Assembly: GCF_030816855.1 (NCBI RefSeq)
Contig: NZ_JAUSYK010000001.1
Coordinates: 1,550,001-1,614,000 of the forward strand
Source of the DNA: Arthrobacter sp. B3I4
GTDB lineage: Bacteria; Actinomycetota; Actinomycetes; Actinomycetales; Micrococcaceae
Direction: 5' to 3'
DNA length: 64,000 nt
Part shown: positions 13,763-23,337 of the stretch, piece after piece
Layout of the letters: the number at the start of each line of letters is the position of its first letter
How positions within the stretch are numbered: position 1 is the first letter of the stretch
The notes under the pieces: generated by a model
The model's database searches: none
The model's input: only the letters and a program-made list of their open reading frames with translations
Told to the model about the DNA's origin: nothing
Translations under genes and position numbers: made by a program

Positions 13763-14953
13763 GTGGCAAAGGCAAAGTTCGAGCGGACTAAGCCGCACGT
13801 TAACATCGGTACCATTGGTCACGTTGACCACGGTAAGACGACGCTGACGGCCGCCATTTCCAAGGTGCTGTACGACAAGTACCCGACTCTCAACGAGAAG
13901 CGTGACTTCGCGTCGATTGACTCTGCTCCCGAAGAGCGTCAGCGCGGCATTACCATCAACATCTCCCACGTTGAGTACCAGACCGAGAAGCGCCACTACG
14001 CACACGTAGACGCCCCCGGTCACGCTGACTACATCAAGAACATGATCACCGGTGCTGCTCAGATGGACGGCGCGATCCTCGTGGTTGCCGCTACTGACGG
14101 CCCGATGGCTCAGACCCGTGAGCACGTTCTGCTCGCCCGCCAGGTTGGCGTTCCCTACCTGCTGGTCGCGCTGAACAAGGCTGACATGGTCGATGACGAG
14201 GAACTCCTCGACCTCGTCGAAATGGAAGTTCGTGAGCTCCTGAGCTCGCAGGGCTTCGATGGCGACGAAGCACCGGTTGTCCGCGTTTCGGGCCTGAAGG
14301 CTCTGGAAGGCGACCCGGAGTGGGTCAAGTCCGTTGAGGACCTGATGGCTGCCGTCGACGAGTCCGTTCCGGACCCGGTTCGTGACCGCGACAAGCCGTT
14401 CCTGATGCCGATCGAAGACGTCTTCACGATCACCGGCCGTGGCACCGTTGTTACGGGCCGCGCCGAGCGTGGAACCCTCGCGATCAACTCTGAGGTCGAG
14501 ATCGTCGGCATCCGCCCCGTTCAGAAGACCACCGTTACCGGTATCGAGATGTTCCACAAGCAGCTCGACGAAGCATGGGCCGGCGAGAACTGTGGCCTGC
14601 TGCTCCGCGGTCTGAAGCGCGACGATGTCGAGCGTGGCCAGGTTGTCGTCAAGCCGGGTTCCATCACCCCGCACACCGACTTCGAGGCAAACGTCTACAT
14701 CCTCTCCAAGGACGAAGGCGGACGTCACAACCCGTTCTACTCCAACTACCGCCCGCAGTTCTACTTCCGCACCACGGACGTAACCGGCGTTATCACCCTG
14801 CCGGAAGGCACGGAAATGGTTATGCCCGGCGACAACACTGAGATGACCGTTGCGCTCATCCAGCCGATCGCAATGGAAGAGGGCCTCGGCTTCGCTATCC
14901 GCGAAGGCGGCCGCACTGTTGGTTCGGGACGTGTCACCAAGATCATCAAGTAA
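13763..14953 (+). CDS. tuf: Elongation factor Tu
   Basis: A 396-residue EF-Tu that delivers aminoacyl-tRNA to the ribosome. GTP motifs [26 protein letters not shown] and [12 protein letters not shown]; domains II and III are complete to [14 protein letters not shown] start with a textbook AGGAGG site. The 268-base gap from fusA holds inverted repeats, so a separate tuf promoter is likely. A strong terminator follows. Confidence 0.97.
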   Translation: MAKAKFERTKPHVNIGTIGHVDHGKTTLTAAISKVLYDKYPTLNEKRDFASIDSAPEERQRGITINISHVEYQTEKRHYAHVDAPGHADYIKNMITGAAQMDGAILVVAATDGPMAQTREHVLLARQVGVPYLLVALNKADMVDDEELLDLVEMEVRELLSSQGFDGDEAPVVRVSGLKALEGDPEWVKSVEDLMAAVDESVPDPVRDRDKPFLMPIEDVFTITGRGTVVTGRAERGTLAINSEVEIVGIRPVQKTTVTGIEMFHKQLDEAWAGENCGLLLRGLKRDDVERGQVVVKPGSITPHTDFEANVYILSKDEGGRHNPFYSNYRPQFYFRTTDVTGVITLPEGTEMVMPGDNTEMTVALIQPIAMEEGLGFAIREGGRTVGSGRVTKIIK

Positions 14954-15011
14954 TTACTTGCTGACCTAGCTTCATTCCTTAGCGGCCGGCCGTACTGCGG
15001 CTGCTGCAAGG

Positions 15012-15052
15012 AAAGAACAGCCCCGCTGCATCGCAGCGGGGCTGTTCTTTTT
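15012..15052 (+). terminator. Intrinsic terminator after tuf
   Basis: An 18-bp perfect stem (15012-15029 with 15033-15050), a 3-base loop and a run of five T. It closes the str operon and is one of the strongest terminators in the window. Confidence 0.95.
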
Positions 15053-15090
15053 AACCCTGCTACGGTTGCAGGGAATGAAAGGAAACCGAG

Positions 15091-15216
15091 ATGGAGTGGA
15101 TTATTTTCCTGGTGGTGGTCGTCGCTGTCATCGCAGGAGGCCTGTGGGCCAAGAAGTATTTCCGGCACGAAATCGAGCGGACAAAGCGGATCAACCGGGC
15201 CAACAAGAACCAGTAG
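15091..15216 (+). CDS. Small single-span membrane protein, unknown function
   Basis: A 41-residue reading frame starting with ATG 15091 behind a GAAAGGAAA ribosome site and ending at TAG 15214-15216. Residues 3-18 form a hydrophobic helix (IIFLVVVVAVIAGG), followed by a strongly basic tail (KKYFRHEIERTKRINRANK). This N-out/C-in membrane microprotein layout, the good ribosome site and the isolated position after the tuf terminator support a real gene. I do not recognise a family. Confidence 0.6.
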   Translation: MEWIIFLVVVVAVIAGGLWAKKYFRHEIERTKRINRANKNQ

Positions 15217-15283
15217 AGGCGCTCAGGCCCCGGCGGTGACCACTTCGCCGGCGGCCGGCGGCCGCCGGCCAGCGGTCGGCGCT

Positions 15284-16723
15284 TCAGCTCCCGGCCCGAC
15301 GCCGCCTTGCGGCGCTGAGGGCCTGGTACCAGTAGAAGGATTCCTTGGGAGTCCGCTCCTGATTCTCAAAGTCCACGTGGACCAAGCCGAACCGCTGGGA
15401 GTAGCCGGCCGCCCATTCGAAGTTGTCCATCAGGGTCCAGACGTAATAGCCCAGCAGTTCGACGTCCTCGGCGATGCCCCCGGGTGCGGTTGCCGCCAGG
15501 GCGTGGCCGAGATGAGCTGCCAGGTAATTGATCCGGCCGGCGTCGGCGATGGGGCCCTCCACATGGTCCGGCTCGGGGAAGCTGGCCCCGCTTTCGGTGA
15601 TGAAGAGCGGCGGCAGGGCGGCACCGTACCGGTCCTTCATCTCGCGCAGCAGCGGACCGAGATGGTCCGGCGCCACCGGCCAGCCGAAGCCGGTGGTTTC
15701 GTATTCCGGGAACGCCGCAAAATGGAACGGCAGGCGCGCCATTGCGGGCGCCGTACCGACCGGGCTGTCGGCCGGGGCCCGGCCGGTGGCGACCTTGACG
15801 GGGTAGTAGTAGTTCAGGCCGTAGAAGTCCAGCGGCTGGTGGATGTCGCGCAGGTCAGCGTCGGAGACCTTGTCCAGGAACCGGAACCAGGGGCGCGCTG
15901 CCAGCGGGGGTTTCGGGTAGCTGCCGAGCAGGACCGGATCGGCGTAAATGCGGTTCAGCCCCATGTCGAAAGCTTTTGCCAGGAACCTGTCTAGCACCGA
16001 GCCTGTTGCCGGATGGACGGGGGAGTGCAGGTTGGTCACGCCGACAGCTCCGGCGACGCCCGCCGCGCGCAGTGCCTGCACCGCCAGGCCGTGGGCCAGG
16101 AGCTGGTGGTGCACCGAGGGCAGGGCGTCGAAGAGCAGGTCCCGGCCAGGCGCGTGCACGCCGAGGGCGTAGCCGTTGAGGGTGACGGAGGCCGGCTCAT
16201 TCAGGGTTACCCAGTGGGTGACCCTGTCGCCGAAGCGCGCGCCGGCCGCCGCGCTGTACTCGGCGAAGCGCTCCGCGGTCGTCCGGTTCATCCACCCGCC
16301 CCGGTGCTCGAGCGGCAGCGGAGTGTCCCAGTGGTAGAGGGTTGCCATGGGGGAGATGCCGGCCTCAAGCAGCCGGTCGATCAGCCGGTCGTAGAAATCC
16401 AGGCCTTCGGCGTTGAAAGCTCCGGTCCCGTCCGGCTGGATCCGCGGCCAGGAAAGCGAGAAGCGGTAGGAGTCGATGCCCAGCTCGCGCATCAGCCGGA
16501 CGTCGTCGTCGGAGCGGTTGTAGTGGTCGCACGCTACCGCGGGGGAGTGGCCATCCTGGATACTCCCGGGCTTTTCGACGAAGGCGTCCCAGCCGGAGGG
16601 CCCGCGGCCGCCGGCGGCCAGCGCGCCCTCAATCTGGAAGGCGGCGGAGGCGACCCCCAGCAAAAAGCCGGACGGCAGCCGGGTCGCGAGGTCCTGGACT
16701 GCGGGAGAATCCTGCACTGTCAT
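15284..16723 (-). CDS. GH1 beta-glucosidase
   Basis: A 479-residue family 1 glycoside hydrolase that hydrolyses beta-glucosides or cellobiose-like sugars. The acid/base is E176 in TLNEP and the nucleophile E377 in ITESG; the N-terminal FLLGVASAAFQIEG and C-terminal WTLMDNFEWAAGYSQRFGLVHVDF are GH1 signatures. There is no signal peptide, so it acts in the cytoplasm on imported sugars. ATG 16723 is chosen because a promoter (TTGCCT-N17-CAAGAT) ends six bases before it; the frame extends to 17011 but that part has no GH1 similarity. It lies alone on the minus strand between tuf and the S10 operon, so it looks inserted. Confidence 0.9.
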   Translation of the reverse strand: MTVQDSPAVQDLATRLPSGFLLGVASAAFQIEGALAAGGRGPSGWDAFVEKPGSIQDGHSPAVACDHYNRSDDDVRLMRELGIDSYRFSLSWPRIQPDGTGAFNAEGLDFYDRLIDRLLEAGISPMATLYHWDTPLPLEHRGGWMNRTTAERFAEYSAAAGARFGDRVTHWVTLNEPASVTLNGYALGVHAPGRDLLFDALPSVHHQLLAHGLAVQALRAAGVAGAVGVTNLHSPVHPATGSVLDRFLAKAFDMGLNRIYADPVLLGSYPKPPLAARPWFRFLDKVSDADLRDIHQPLDFYGLNYYYPVKVATGRAPADSPVGTAPAMARLPFHFAAFPEYETTGFGWPVAPDHLGPLLREMKDRYGAALPPLFITESGASFPEPDHVEGPIADAGRINYLAAHLGHALAATAPGGIAEDVELLGYYVWTLMDNFEWAAGYSQRFGLVHVDFENQERTPKESFYWYQALSAARRRRAGS

Positions 16724-17134
16724 GCCCTTATCTTGGTATCGACTGTTGCTGAAGGCAATGACCGACCGGCGAGAGGGCCGGGGCGCCGGCCCGGGGGCCG
16801 ATTCGCTTCTGCCGGTTATTTCCGGCATACTAGATGAGTTGTTCAAGCGCTCTTTCGCGTCCCGATCCGGATAATGCCGGGTGCCAGGGTCCAAGTCAGA
16901 GCCCAAACATAACCCACTCCCCACGGAACTGCGGACGAGTACGCGTGAAAAGCGCGACACGCCCGACCGCGGGGGTCGGTTACGCCGGCAGGTTGAGGAA
17001 CCCGGATTCATCCGGATTCAGCTTGTGCGGCGGGTGGTAGTTACGACTTCAAATGCTTCGGCAGCCGCACAACAGGTAAGTGAACAGGGCAGCCCCAATC
17101 AGGGGAAGCACAGACTGAAAGAGAGTCAGGCGAC
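16724..17134. other. Divergent region between the GH1 gene and rpsJ
   Basis: A 411-base gap. It carries the GH1 promoter at one end, a GC-rich palindromic stretch near 16770-16800, a CATACT hexamer at 16826-16831 that could be part of an S10-operon promoter (with TTCGCT 18 bases upstream), and a long rpsJ leader with a repeated CCGGATTC. No gene was supported. Confidence 0.5.
16730..16758 (-). promoter_or_regulatory. Promoter of the GH1 gene, possibly leaderless
   Basis: On the minus strand TTGCCT (16758-16753) and CAAGAT (16735-16730) are 17 bases apart, and the ATG begins six bases after the -10. Transcription would start at or very near the start codon. Confidence 0.5.
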
Positions 17135-17443
17135 ATGGCGGGACAAAAAATCCGCATCCGGCTGAAGTCATACGACCACGAGGTCATTGACGTTTCAGCA
17201 CGGAAGATCGTTGAGACGGTCACGCGCGCAGGCGCAACTGTAGTTGGCCCCGTGCCGCTGCCGACGGAGAAGAACGTTTACTGCGTAATCCGCTCTCCGC
17301 ACAAGTACAAGGACAGCCGCGAGCACTTTGAAATGCGCACGCACAAGCGTCTTATCGACATCATCGATCCCACGCCCAAGGCCGTTGATTCGCTCATGCG
17401 TCTCGACCTGCCGGCCGACGTGAACATCGAAATCAAGCTTTAG
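17135..17443 (+). CDS. rpsJ: 30S ribosomal protein S10
   Basis: A 102-residue S10 (NusE), first gene of the S10 operon. It sits in the 30S head and also joins NusB in antitermination. Family blocks [24 protein letters not shown] and the C-terminal [11 protein letters not shown] are intact. A leader of roughly 300 bases precedes it. rplC follows 17 bases later with its own GGGAGG site. Confidence 0.97.
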
Positions 17444-17460
17444 GGAGGTGCTGAGAGACT

Positions 17461-18111
17461 ATGACCGCAACCCGTAACGTAAAGGGCCTGCTGGGCACGA
17501 AGCTCGGCATGACCCAGGTCTGGGACGAGAACAACAAGCTCATCCCCGTCACTGTGGTCCAGGCTGACTCGAACGTCATCACCCAGCTGCGCAATGCAGA
17601 GGCTGATGGCTACGTCGCCGTTCAGATCGGCTACGGCCAGATCGATCCCCGCAAGGTCACCAAGCCGCTGGCTGGTCACTTTGAAAAGGCAGGCGTCACG
17701 CCTCGCCGCCACGTCGTAGAACTGCGCACTGCAGATGCTGACTCTTACGAGCTGGGCCAGGAGCTCTCCGTAGAGCTCTTCGAAGCCGGCCAGAAGATCG
17801 ACGTCGTTGGCACCACCAAGGGTAAGGGCTTCGCCGGTGTTATGAAGCGTCACGGCTTCCACGGCGTTGGAGCTTCCCACGGTGCCCACAAGAACCACCG
17901 TAAGCCCGGTTCTATCGGTGGCGCATCCACCCCGAGCCGCGTCTTCAAGGGCATGAAAATGGCCGGCCGCATGGGCGCCGTTCGTCACACCACGCTGAAC
18001 CTCACGGTCCACGCGGTTGACGTCGAGAAGTCGCTGCTCCTGATCAAGGGCGCCGTCCCCGGCGCCCGCGGCCAGGTCGTACTCGTACGCACCGCCGTGA
18101 AGGGAGCCTAG
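17461..18111 (+). CDS. rplC: 50S ribosomal protein L3
   Basis: A 216-residue L3, one of the first proteins to bind 23S rRNA, reaching towards the peptidyl-transferase centre. The conserved loop [21 protein letters not shown] is present, with the GMKMAGRMG block after it. ATG start with GGGAGG upstream. It lies four bases from rplD in the S10 operon. Confidence 0.97.
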   Translation: MTATRNVKGLLGTKLGMTQVWDENNKLIPVTVVQADSNVITQLRNAEADGYVAVQIGYGQIDPRKVTKPLAGHFEKAGVTPRRHVVELRTADADSYELGQELSVELFEAGQKIDVVGTTKGKGFAGVMKRHGFHGVGASHGAHKNHRKPGSIGGASTPSRVFKGMKMAGRMGAVRHTTLNLTVHAVDVEKSLLLIKGAVPGARGQVVLVRTAVKGA

Positions 18112-18115
18112 TTCA

Positions 18116-18736
18116 ATGACTAGCACTGTCCAGGTTGACCTGCCTGCAGAGATCTTCGACGTACAGACCAACGTGCCGCTGCTGCACCAGGTCGTCGTTG
18201 CACAGCTCGCTGCTGCTCGCCAGGGTACCCACAAGACCAAGACCCGCGCCGAGGTTTCCGGTGCAGGTCGCAAGCCGTTCAAGCAGAAGGGCACCGGCCG
18301 CGCCCGTCAGGGTTCCATCCGTGCTCCTCACATGACCGGCGGTGGCGTTGTCCACGGCCCGACGCCGCGTGACTACAGCCAGCGCACCCCCAAGAAGATG
18401 ATTGCTGCTGCCCTGCGTGGCGCTCTCTCTGACCGCGCCCGTAACGGCCGCATCCACGTCGTTGCTGAACTGGTCGCCGGCACCAAGCCGTCTTCCCGTG
18501 AAGCACTGGCTACGCTGCGAGGCGTCTCCGAGCGCAAGAACCTGCTCGTTGTCATCGACCGCGCCAACGATGTTGCTGCACTCTCCGTGCGCAACCTCCA
18601 GGATGTTCACGTTCTGTACGCAGACCAGCTGAACACCTACGACGTGCTCGTTTCTGACGACGTAGTCTTCACCAAGGCTGCCTACGAAGCATTCGTTGCT
18701 GACAAGGTTGCAAAGAACGAGGAGGATGCCAAGTGA
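18116..18736 (+). CDS. rplD: 50S ribosomal protein L4
   Basis: A 206-residue L4, whose long loop ([30 protein letters not shown] type) lines the peptide exit tunnel. In Gammaproteobacteria L4 autoregulates the S10 operon; there is no evidence for that here. Its stop overlaps the rplW GTG start by four bases, indicating coupling. Confidence 0.97.
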   Translation: MTSTVQVDLPAEIFDVQTNVPLLHQVVVAQLAAARQGTHKTKTRAEVSGAGRKPFKQKGTGRARQGSIRAPHMTGGGVVHGPTPRDYSQRTPKKMIAAALRGALSDRARNGRIHVVAELVAGTKPSSREALATLRGVSERKNLLVVIDRANDVAALSVRNLQDVHVLYADQLNTYDVLVSDDVVFTKAAYEAFVADKVAKNEEDAK

Positions 18737-19038
18737 GCGCAGCCACCATCAAAGACCCCCGCGACGTCGTGCTTGCACCTGTCGTCTCGGAAAAGAGCTA
18801 TGGCCTGATCGACGAAGGCAAGTACACCTTCCTGGTGGACCCCCGTTCGAACAAGTCCGAGATCAAGCTGGCCGTGGAGAAGATTTTCTCCGTCAAGGTC
18901 GAATCGATCAACACCATCAACCGTGCCGGTAAGCGCAAGCGCACCAAATTCGGATGGGGTACCCGCAAGAACACCAAACGTGCGATTGTGAGCCTCAAAG
19001 AAGGCACTATCGACATCTTCGGCGGTCCGCTCTCGTAG
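18733..19038 (+). CDS. rplW: 50S ribosomal protein L23
   Basis: A 101-residue L23 at the tunnel exit, where it docks trigger factor and SRP. The GTG start overlaps the rplD stop (GTGA). The family core [23 protein letters not shown] and the [19 protein letters not shown] segment are complete. Confidence 0.96.
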   Translation: MSAATIKDPRDVVLAPVVSEKSYGLIDEGKYTFLVDPRSNKSEIKLAVEKIFSVKVESINTINRAGKRKRTKFGWGTRKNTKRAIVSLKEGTIDIFGGPLS

Positions 19039-19067
19039 CGGAGACCACTTTAACGAGGAAATAAATT

Positions 19068-19907
19068 ATGGGAATCCGTAAATACAAGCCGACTACCCCG
19101 GGCCGTCGCGGCTCGAGCGTAGCGGACTTCACCGAAATCACGCGGTCGACGCCGGAAAAGTCGTTGGTACGTCCCCTCCCGAAAAAGGGTGGCCGTAACA
19201 ACACCGGTAAGATCACGACCCGTCACAAAGGTGGTGGACACAAGCGCCAGTACCGTCTGATCGACTTCCGTCGCCACGACAAGGACGGCGTCAACGCCCG
19301 CGTTGCCGAAATCGAGTACGATCCGAACCGCACGGCTCGCATCGCCCTCCTGCACTACGTTGATGGCACCAAGCGTTACATCATCGCCCCGAACAAGCTG
19401 GCCCAGGGTGACACCGTGGAAGCAGGTGCCGACGCTGACATCAAGCCCGGCAACAACCTGCCTCTGCGCAACATCCCGGTCGGTACCGTAATCCACGCAG
19501 TTGAACTGCGTCCGGGTGGCGGCGCCAAGATGGGCCGCTCCGCCGGCGCATCGATCCAGCTCGTCGCCAAGGAAGGCCGCTTCGCCCAGCTGCGTCTGCC
19601 TTCCGGTGAAATCCGCAACGTTGACGTGCGCTGCCGCGCCACCGTCGGCGAGGTCGGCAACGCCGAGCAGTCGAACATCAACTGGGGCAAGGCTGGCCGC
19701 ATGCGGTGGAAGGGCGTTCGCCCGACCGTCCGTGGTGTCGCCATGAACCCGGTCGACCACCCGCACGGTGGTGGCGAGGGTAAGACGTCCGGTGGACGTC
19801 ACCCCGTCAACCCGAACGGTAAGCGCGAAGGCCGCACCCGCCGTCCCAACAAAGAGAGCGACAAGCTTATTGTTCGTCGCCGTCGTACTGGCAAGAACAA
19901 GCGATAG
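19068..19907 (+). CDS. rplB: 50S ribosomal protein L2
   Basis: A 279-residue L2, required for subunit joining and peptidyl-transferase activity. The conserved C-terminal loop [19 protein letters not shown] includes the functionally important His. Full family length, ending in a basic GKNKR tail. ATG start with GAGGAA upstream. Confidence 0.97.
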   Translation: MGIRKYKPTTPGRRGSSVADFTEITRSTPEKSLVRPLPKKGGRNNTGKITTRHKGGGHKRQYRLIDFRRHDKDGVNARVAEIEYDPNRTARIALLHYVDGTKRYIIAPNKLAQGDTVEAGADADIKPGNNLPLRNIPVGTVIHAVELRPGGGAKMGRSAGASIQLVAKEGRFAQLRLPSGEIRNVDVRCRATVGEVGNAEQSNINWGKAGRMRWKGVRPTVRGVAMNPVDHPHGGGEGKTSGGRHPVNPNGKREGRTRRPNKESDKLIVRRRRTGKNKR

Positions 19908-19919
19908 GAGCCTGGACAC

Positions 19920-20201
19920 ATGCCACGCAGCCTGAAAAAAGGTCCTTTCGTTGACCAGCACCTCTTTGTGAAGGTAGCCAGGGAAAACGAAAAGGGCACC
20001 AAGAACGTCATCAAGACCTGGTCCCGCCGTTCGATGATCGTCCCCGACATGCTCGGCCACACGATCGCCGTGCACGACGGACGCAAGCACATCCCGGTGT
20101 TTGTCACTGAGTCGATGGTCGGGCACAAGCTCGGCGAATTCGCTCCCACGCGGACATTCCGCGGCCATGTCAAGGACGACCGTAAGGGCAAGCGCCGCTA
20201 G
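19920..20201 (+). CDS. rpsS: 30S ribosomal protein S19
   Basis: A 93-residue S19 in the 30S head, partner of S13. It begins [14 protein letters not shown] and keeps the [31 protein letters not shown] core and the [16 protein letters not shown] block. S10 operon, 12 bases after rplB. Confidence 0.97.
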   Translation: MPRSLKKGPFVDQHLFVKVARENEKGTKNVIKTWSRRSMIVPDMLGHTIAVHDGRKHIPVFVTESMVGHKLGEFAPTRTFRGHVKDDRKGKRR

Positions 20202-20239
20202 GCGCCTGCACTTACGTCAAAGACGAGAGAAGGAAAGCA

Positions 20240-20605
20240 ATGGAAGCCAAGGCAATTGCGCGCCACATCCGCGTAACGCCTATGAAGGCCCGGCGCGTCG
20301 TCAACCTTGTTCGTGGTAAGCAAGCGAACGAGGCTCTGGCAATTCTGAAGTTTGCCCCGCAGGCAGCTTCTGAGCCGGTATTCAAGGTAGTTCAATCGGC
20401 AATCTCCAACGCCCGGGTCCTCGCGGACCGCGACGGCGTGGCGTTTGACGAAGGTGACCTCATCATCAGCGAAGCGTTTGTTGATGAAGGCCCGACCATG
20501 AAGCGGTTCCAGCCGCGTGCCCAGGGTCGTGCATTTCAGATCAAGAAGCGCACGAGCCACATCACCGTGGTAGTCGCTACCCCGGAGAAAGAGGAGGCTC
20601 GCTAA
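20240..20605 (+). CDS. rplV: 50S ribosomal protein L22
   Basis: A 121-residue L22, whose beta-hairpin reaches the narrow part of the exit tunnel. Family features seen: [20 protein letters not shown] at the N-terminus and the hairpin segment [21 protein letters not shown]. It directly abuts rpsC. Confidence 0.97.
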   Translation: MEAKAIARHIRVTPMKARRVVNLVRGKQANEALAILKFAPQAASEPVFKVVQSAISNARVLADRDGVAFDEGDLIISEAFVDEGPTMKRFQPRAQGRAFQIKKRTSHITVVVATPEKEEAR

Positions 20606-21439
20606 GTGGGACAGAAAGTTAACCCGCACGGGTTCCGACTCGGTATTACCACCGATCACGTATCGCACTGGTTCGCGGACAGCACCAAGTCCGGCCAGCG
20701 GTACAAGGACTTCGTCCGCGAAGACATCCGCATCCGTCAGCTCATGTCCACGGGCATGGAGCGCGCCGGTATCGCCAAGGTTGAGATCGAGCGCACCCGC
20801 GACCGTGTCCGCGTGGATATCCACACGGCACGTCCGGGCATCGTTATCGGCCGCCGCGGCGCCGAAGCAGACCGCATCCGCGGCGAGCTCGAAAAGCTCA
20901 CCGGCAAGCAGGTCCAGCTGAACATCCTCGAGGTCAAGAACCCCGAGATGGAAGCCCAGCTTGTTGCCCAGGGCGTCGCAGAACAGCTGACTTCCCGCGT
21001 GGCCTTCCGCCGCGCGATGAAGAAGGCCATGCAGTCCGCGCAGCGCGCCGGTGCCAAGGGCATCCGGATCGCTTGCTCGGGTCGTCTGGGCGGCGCGGAA
21101 ATGTCCCGCTCGGAGTTCTACCGCGAAGGCCGTGTGCCGCTGCACACCCTCCGCGCGAACATCGACTACGGCTTCTACGAAGCCAAGACCACCTTCGGCC
21201 GCATCGGCGTGAAGGTCTGGATCTACAAGGGTGACGTCACTGCCAAGGAACTGGCTCAGCAGGCAGCTGCTGCTCCTTCCCGCGGCCGTGGTGCCAGCGA
21301 CCGTCCGGGCCGTCCCGGCGGCGCTGACCGTGGTGACCGCCGTCGTCGTAACGACCGCCCGGCAGCCGACGCAGCACCTGCTGCCGAAGCTCCGGCTGTC
21401 GAAGCAGCTGCACCCGCAGTAGAAGGAGGACAGGCTTAA
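20606..21439 (+). CDS. rpsC: 30S ribosomal protein S3 with extended tail
   Basis: A 277-residue S3 at the mRNA entry site, with helicase activity in the ribosome. GTG start ([14 protein letters not shown]). The KH domain contains [24 protein letters not shown]. After about residue 225 there is a tail first rich in Arg/Gly ([28 protein letters not shown]) and then in Ala/Pro/Glu; this is some 45 residues longer than the E. coli protein. Its stop abuts the rplP ATG. Confidence 0.96.
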   Translation: MGQKVNPHGFRLGITTDHVSHWFADSTKSGQRYKDFVREDIRIRQLMSTGMERAGIAKVEIERTRDRVRVDIHTARPGIVIGRRGAEADRIRGELEKLTGKQVQLNILEVKNPEMEAQLVAQGVAEQLTSRVAFRRAMKKAMQSAQRAGAKGIRIACSGRLGGAEMSRSEFYREGRVPLHTLRANIDYGFYEAKTTFGRIGVKVWIYKGDVTAKELAQQAAAAPSRGRGASDRPGRPGGADRGDRRRRNDRPAADAAPAAEAPAVEAAAPAVEGGQA

Positions 21440-21856
21440 ATGCTTATCCCACGTCGAGTCAAGCACCGTAAGCAGCACCACCCGGGTCGTTCCGGCGCTG
21501 CCACGGGCGGCACCGAGGTCTCGTTCGGTGAGTGGGGTATCCAGGCTCTGAGCCCGGCTTACGTCACCAACCGTCAGATCGAGTCGGCCCGTATCGCGAT
21601 GACCCGCCACATCAAGCGTGGCGGCAAGGTCTGGATCAACATCTACCCGGACCGTCCGCTGACGAAGAAGCCGGCCGAAACCCGCATGGGTTCCGGTAAG
21701 GGTTCTCCGGAATGGTGGGTCTCAAACGTCAAGCCGGGCCGGGTTCTCTTCGAACTCTCCGGTGTCAGTGAAGAGGTAGCTCGCGAGGCCCTGCGCCTGG
21801 CAATCCACAAGCTGCCGTTGAAGGCACGCATTGTGCGTCGCGAAGGTGGTGAGTAG
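21440..21856 (+). CDS. rplP: 50S ribosomal protein L16
   Basis: A 138-residue L16 near the A-site tRNA elbow. Intact blocks include [37 protein letters not shown] and the [22 protein letters not shown] segment. S10 operon, two bases before rpmC. Confidence 0.97.
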   Translation: MLIPRRVKHRKQHHPGRSGAATGGTEVSFGEWGIQALSPAYVTNRQIESARIAMTRHIKRGGKVWINIYPDRPLTKKPAETRMGSGKGSPEWWVSNVKPGRVLFELSGVSEEVAREALRLAIHKLPLKARIVRREGGE

Positions 21857-21858
21857 AA

Positions 21859-22188
21859 ATGGCAGTAGGATCCAAGGAACTTGCATCCGCACAGCTGGAC
21901 GGTTTCGACAACGAGCGTCTCGTTGAAGAACTCCGCAAGGCCAAGGAAGAGCTGTTCAACCTGCGTTTCCAGTCCGCCACCGGCCAGCTGGAGAACCACG
22001 GTCGCCTGCGCGCGGTAAAGAAGGACATCGCCCGCATCTACACCGTTCTCCGTGAGCGCGAGCTGGGCATTCGTGCCGAGGTTGCCGCACCGGTTGTGGA
22101 AGCCAAGGAAGAAAAGAAGTCCAAGAAGGCTGCAACCAAGAAGGCCGACAAGGCCGAGACGGTTGAAACCGAGGAGGACGCCAAGTGA
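21859..22188 (+). CDS. rpmC: 50S ribosomal protein L29 with long charged tail
   Basis: A 109-residue L29; the family is usually 65-75 residues. The helical hairpin core ([39 protein letters not shown]) ends near residue 75, then a Lys/Ala/Glu tail follows ([18 protein letters not shown] and so on). The tail is in the same frame and codon style as the core, so it is not an annotation artefact. Its stop overlaps the rpsQ GTG (GTGA). Confidence 0.95.
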   Translation: MAVGSKELASAQLDGFDNERLVEELRKAKEELFNLRFQSATGQLENHGRLRAVKKDIARIYTVLRERELGIRAEVAAPVVEAKEEKKSKKAATKKADKAETVETEEDAK

Positions 22189-22493
22189 GTGAAAAGGACG
22201 AGAACGTGACGGAAACTGTTTCCGCCGCCGCCCAGGCTGACGAGCGCGGTTACCGTAAGACGAAGCGCGGTTACGTCGTCTCGGACAAGATGGAAAAGAC
22301 CATCGTTGTCCAGGTCGAAGACCGCGTGAAGCACGCCCTCTACGGCAAGGTTATGCGCCGCAACACGAAGATCAAGGCTCACGACGAAGAGAACTCCGCC
22401 GGCATCGGCGACCTGGTTCTCCTCGCCGAGACCCGCCCGCTCTCCGCCACCAAGCGGTGGCGTCTGGTGGAGATCCTCGAGAAGGCCAAGTAA
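22185..22493 (+). CDS. rpsQ: 30S ribosomal protein S17
   Basis: A 102-residue S17, a primary 16S rRNA binder. GTG start overlapping the rpmC stop. The conserved [22 protein letters not shown] and [13 protein letters not shown] regions are present after a roughly 20-residue acidic lead-in. It is the last gene of the S10 transcript here, since a terminator follows. Confidence 0.96.
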   Translation: MSEKDENVTETVSAAAQADERGYRKTKRGYVVSDKMEKTIVVQVEDRVKHALYGKVMRRNTKIKAHDEENSAGIGDLVLLAETRPLSATKRWRLVEILEKAK

Positions 22494-22523
22494 TACCTGC
22501 AGCGTCCCTTCGGGGAAGCTGAC

Positions 22524-22559
22524 CGAAACCCCCGTTCCCGCTTGGGAGCGGGGGTTTCG
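22524..22559 (+). terminator. Hairpin terminator after rpsQ
   Basis: An 11-bp stem (22524-22534 with 22549-22559, CGAAACCCCCG) can be lengthened by TCCC/GGGA across one unpaired position. The T content after it is low, so termination may be partial. Confidence 0.7.
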
Positions 22560-22600
22560 TCGTTCTCTGAGTCCTGGCCTCCCCGCGCTGGGCCCCCATC

Positions 22601-22664
22601 GCGCGAACGTACACTTGGCGCCCTGCGCCGGCGCCGCTTCGGGGCCCTAACTGTCCGTTCGCGC
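22601..22664. repeat. REP-like imperfect inverted repeat
   Basis: Arms 22601-22616 and 22649-22664 match at 14 of 16 positions (outer GCGCGAACG/CGTTCGCGC is perfect), with GGCGCC-rich sequence between them that folds further. The right arm contains AACTGTCCGTT, close to the AACTGCCGTT core of the 331-376 palindrome. Confidence 0.55.
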
Positions 22665-22669
22665 ACTGC

Positions 22670-22690
22670 GGGGGGAGGGGGAGGGGAGGG
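22670..22690 (+). other. G-quadruplex-type run upstream of rplN
   Basis: Four G-runs of 6, 5, 4 and 3 bases are each separated by one A, a perfect G4 consensus on the plus (coding) strand. It ends 33 bases before a TAAGAT -10-like hexamer. Whether it folds, and whether DNA or RNA would fold, is unknown. Confidence 0.6.
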
Positions 22691-22723
22691 AAGCTGTGAT
22701 ATGGGGATGTGCCGGAAACGTGC

Positions 22724-22729
22724 TAAGAT
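22724..22729 (+). promoter_or_regulatory. Candidate -10 box of the rplN (spc) promoter
   Basis: TAAGAT is a good TAnnnT hexamer located after the rpsQ terminator. No convincing -35 is seen 16-18 bases upstream, where the sequence is G-rich. Confidence 0.35.
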
Positions 22730-22965
22730 TTTGAGTTTGTATGGCGCCGTTCGTGCGTCATCGTCAACCTCGTAAACAATCGTGCCACGGCATAGTGCCT
22801 CTTCGCGCCCAGCGCGCCGGGATGCAACTGTTTTTGGCACGGGAGTTTAGGCCTGGTCTGGCAAAATCCAGGCAGGTCAAGAGACACCCCGATCAACCGT
22901 TCCGCAAGGCTCATTCCGTAGGAAGATTTTCGGTCTGAGAACCGGCGCGACGCAAGGAGTAAATA

Positions 22966-23334
22966 GTGATTCAGCAGGAGTCGCGACTCAAGGTCGCCGA
23001 CAACACGGGTGCTAAGGAAATCCTTACCATTCGCGTTCTCGGTGGATCTGGCCGTCGCTACGCAGGCATTGGCGACGTAATCGTCGCCACCGTCAAGGAT
23101 GCAATTCCGGGCGGCAACGTAAAGAAGGGCGACGTCGTCAAGGCTGTCATCGTCCGTACCAAGAAGGAACGCCGCCGTGCGGATGGTTCCTACATCAAGT
23201 TTGACGAGAACGCAGCTGTGATCCTGAAGAACGACGGTGACCCCCGCGGTACCCGTATCTTCGGACCGGTTGGTCGTGAACTGCGTGACAAGAAGTTCAT
23301 GAAGATCGTTTCTCTGGCTCCGGAGGTGCTCTAG
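22966..23334 (+). CDS. rplN: 50S ribosomal protein L14
   Basis: A 122-residue L14, which forms an intersubunit bridge and binds RsfS. GTG start with AAGGAG upstream ([18 protein letters not shown]). Exact family length, with the [15 protein letters not shown] and [28 protein letters not shown] blocks. First gene of the spc transcript. Confidence 0.97.
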   Translation: MIQQESRLKVADNTGAKEILTIRVLGGSGRRYAGIGDVIVATVKDAIPGGNVKKGDVVKAVIVRTKKERRRADGSYIKFDENAAVILKNDGDPRGTRIFGPVGRELRDKKFMKIVSLAPEVL

Positions 23335-23337
23335 TCC

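Larger units (their letters stand above)
22494..22965. other. rpsQ-rplN gap dividing the S10 and spc operons
   Basis: A 472-base gene-free interval. In order it holds a terminator (22524-22559), a GC-rich imperfect inverted repeat (22601-22664), a G-quadruplex-type run (22670-22690), a TAAGAT -10-like hexamer (22724-22729) and a 235-base rplN leader. A short open frame at 22741-22938 lacks a ribosome site and family similarity, so it is not called. Confidence 0.7.

Noticed and set aside
22741..22938. 65-codon frame in the rpsQ-rplN gap
   Set aside because: No ribosome site, Arg/His-rich composition of a random frame, and it occupies the rplN leader.
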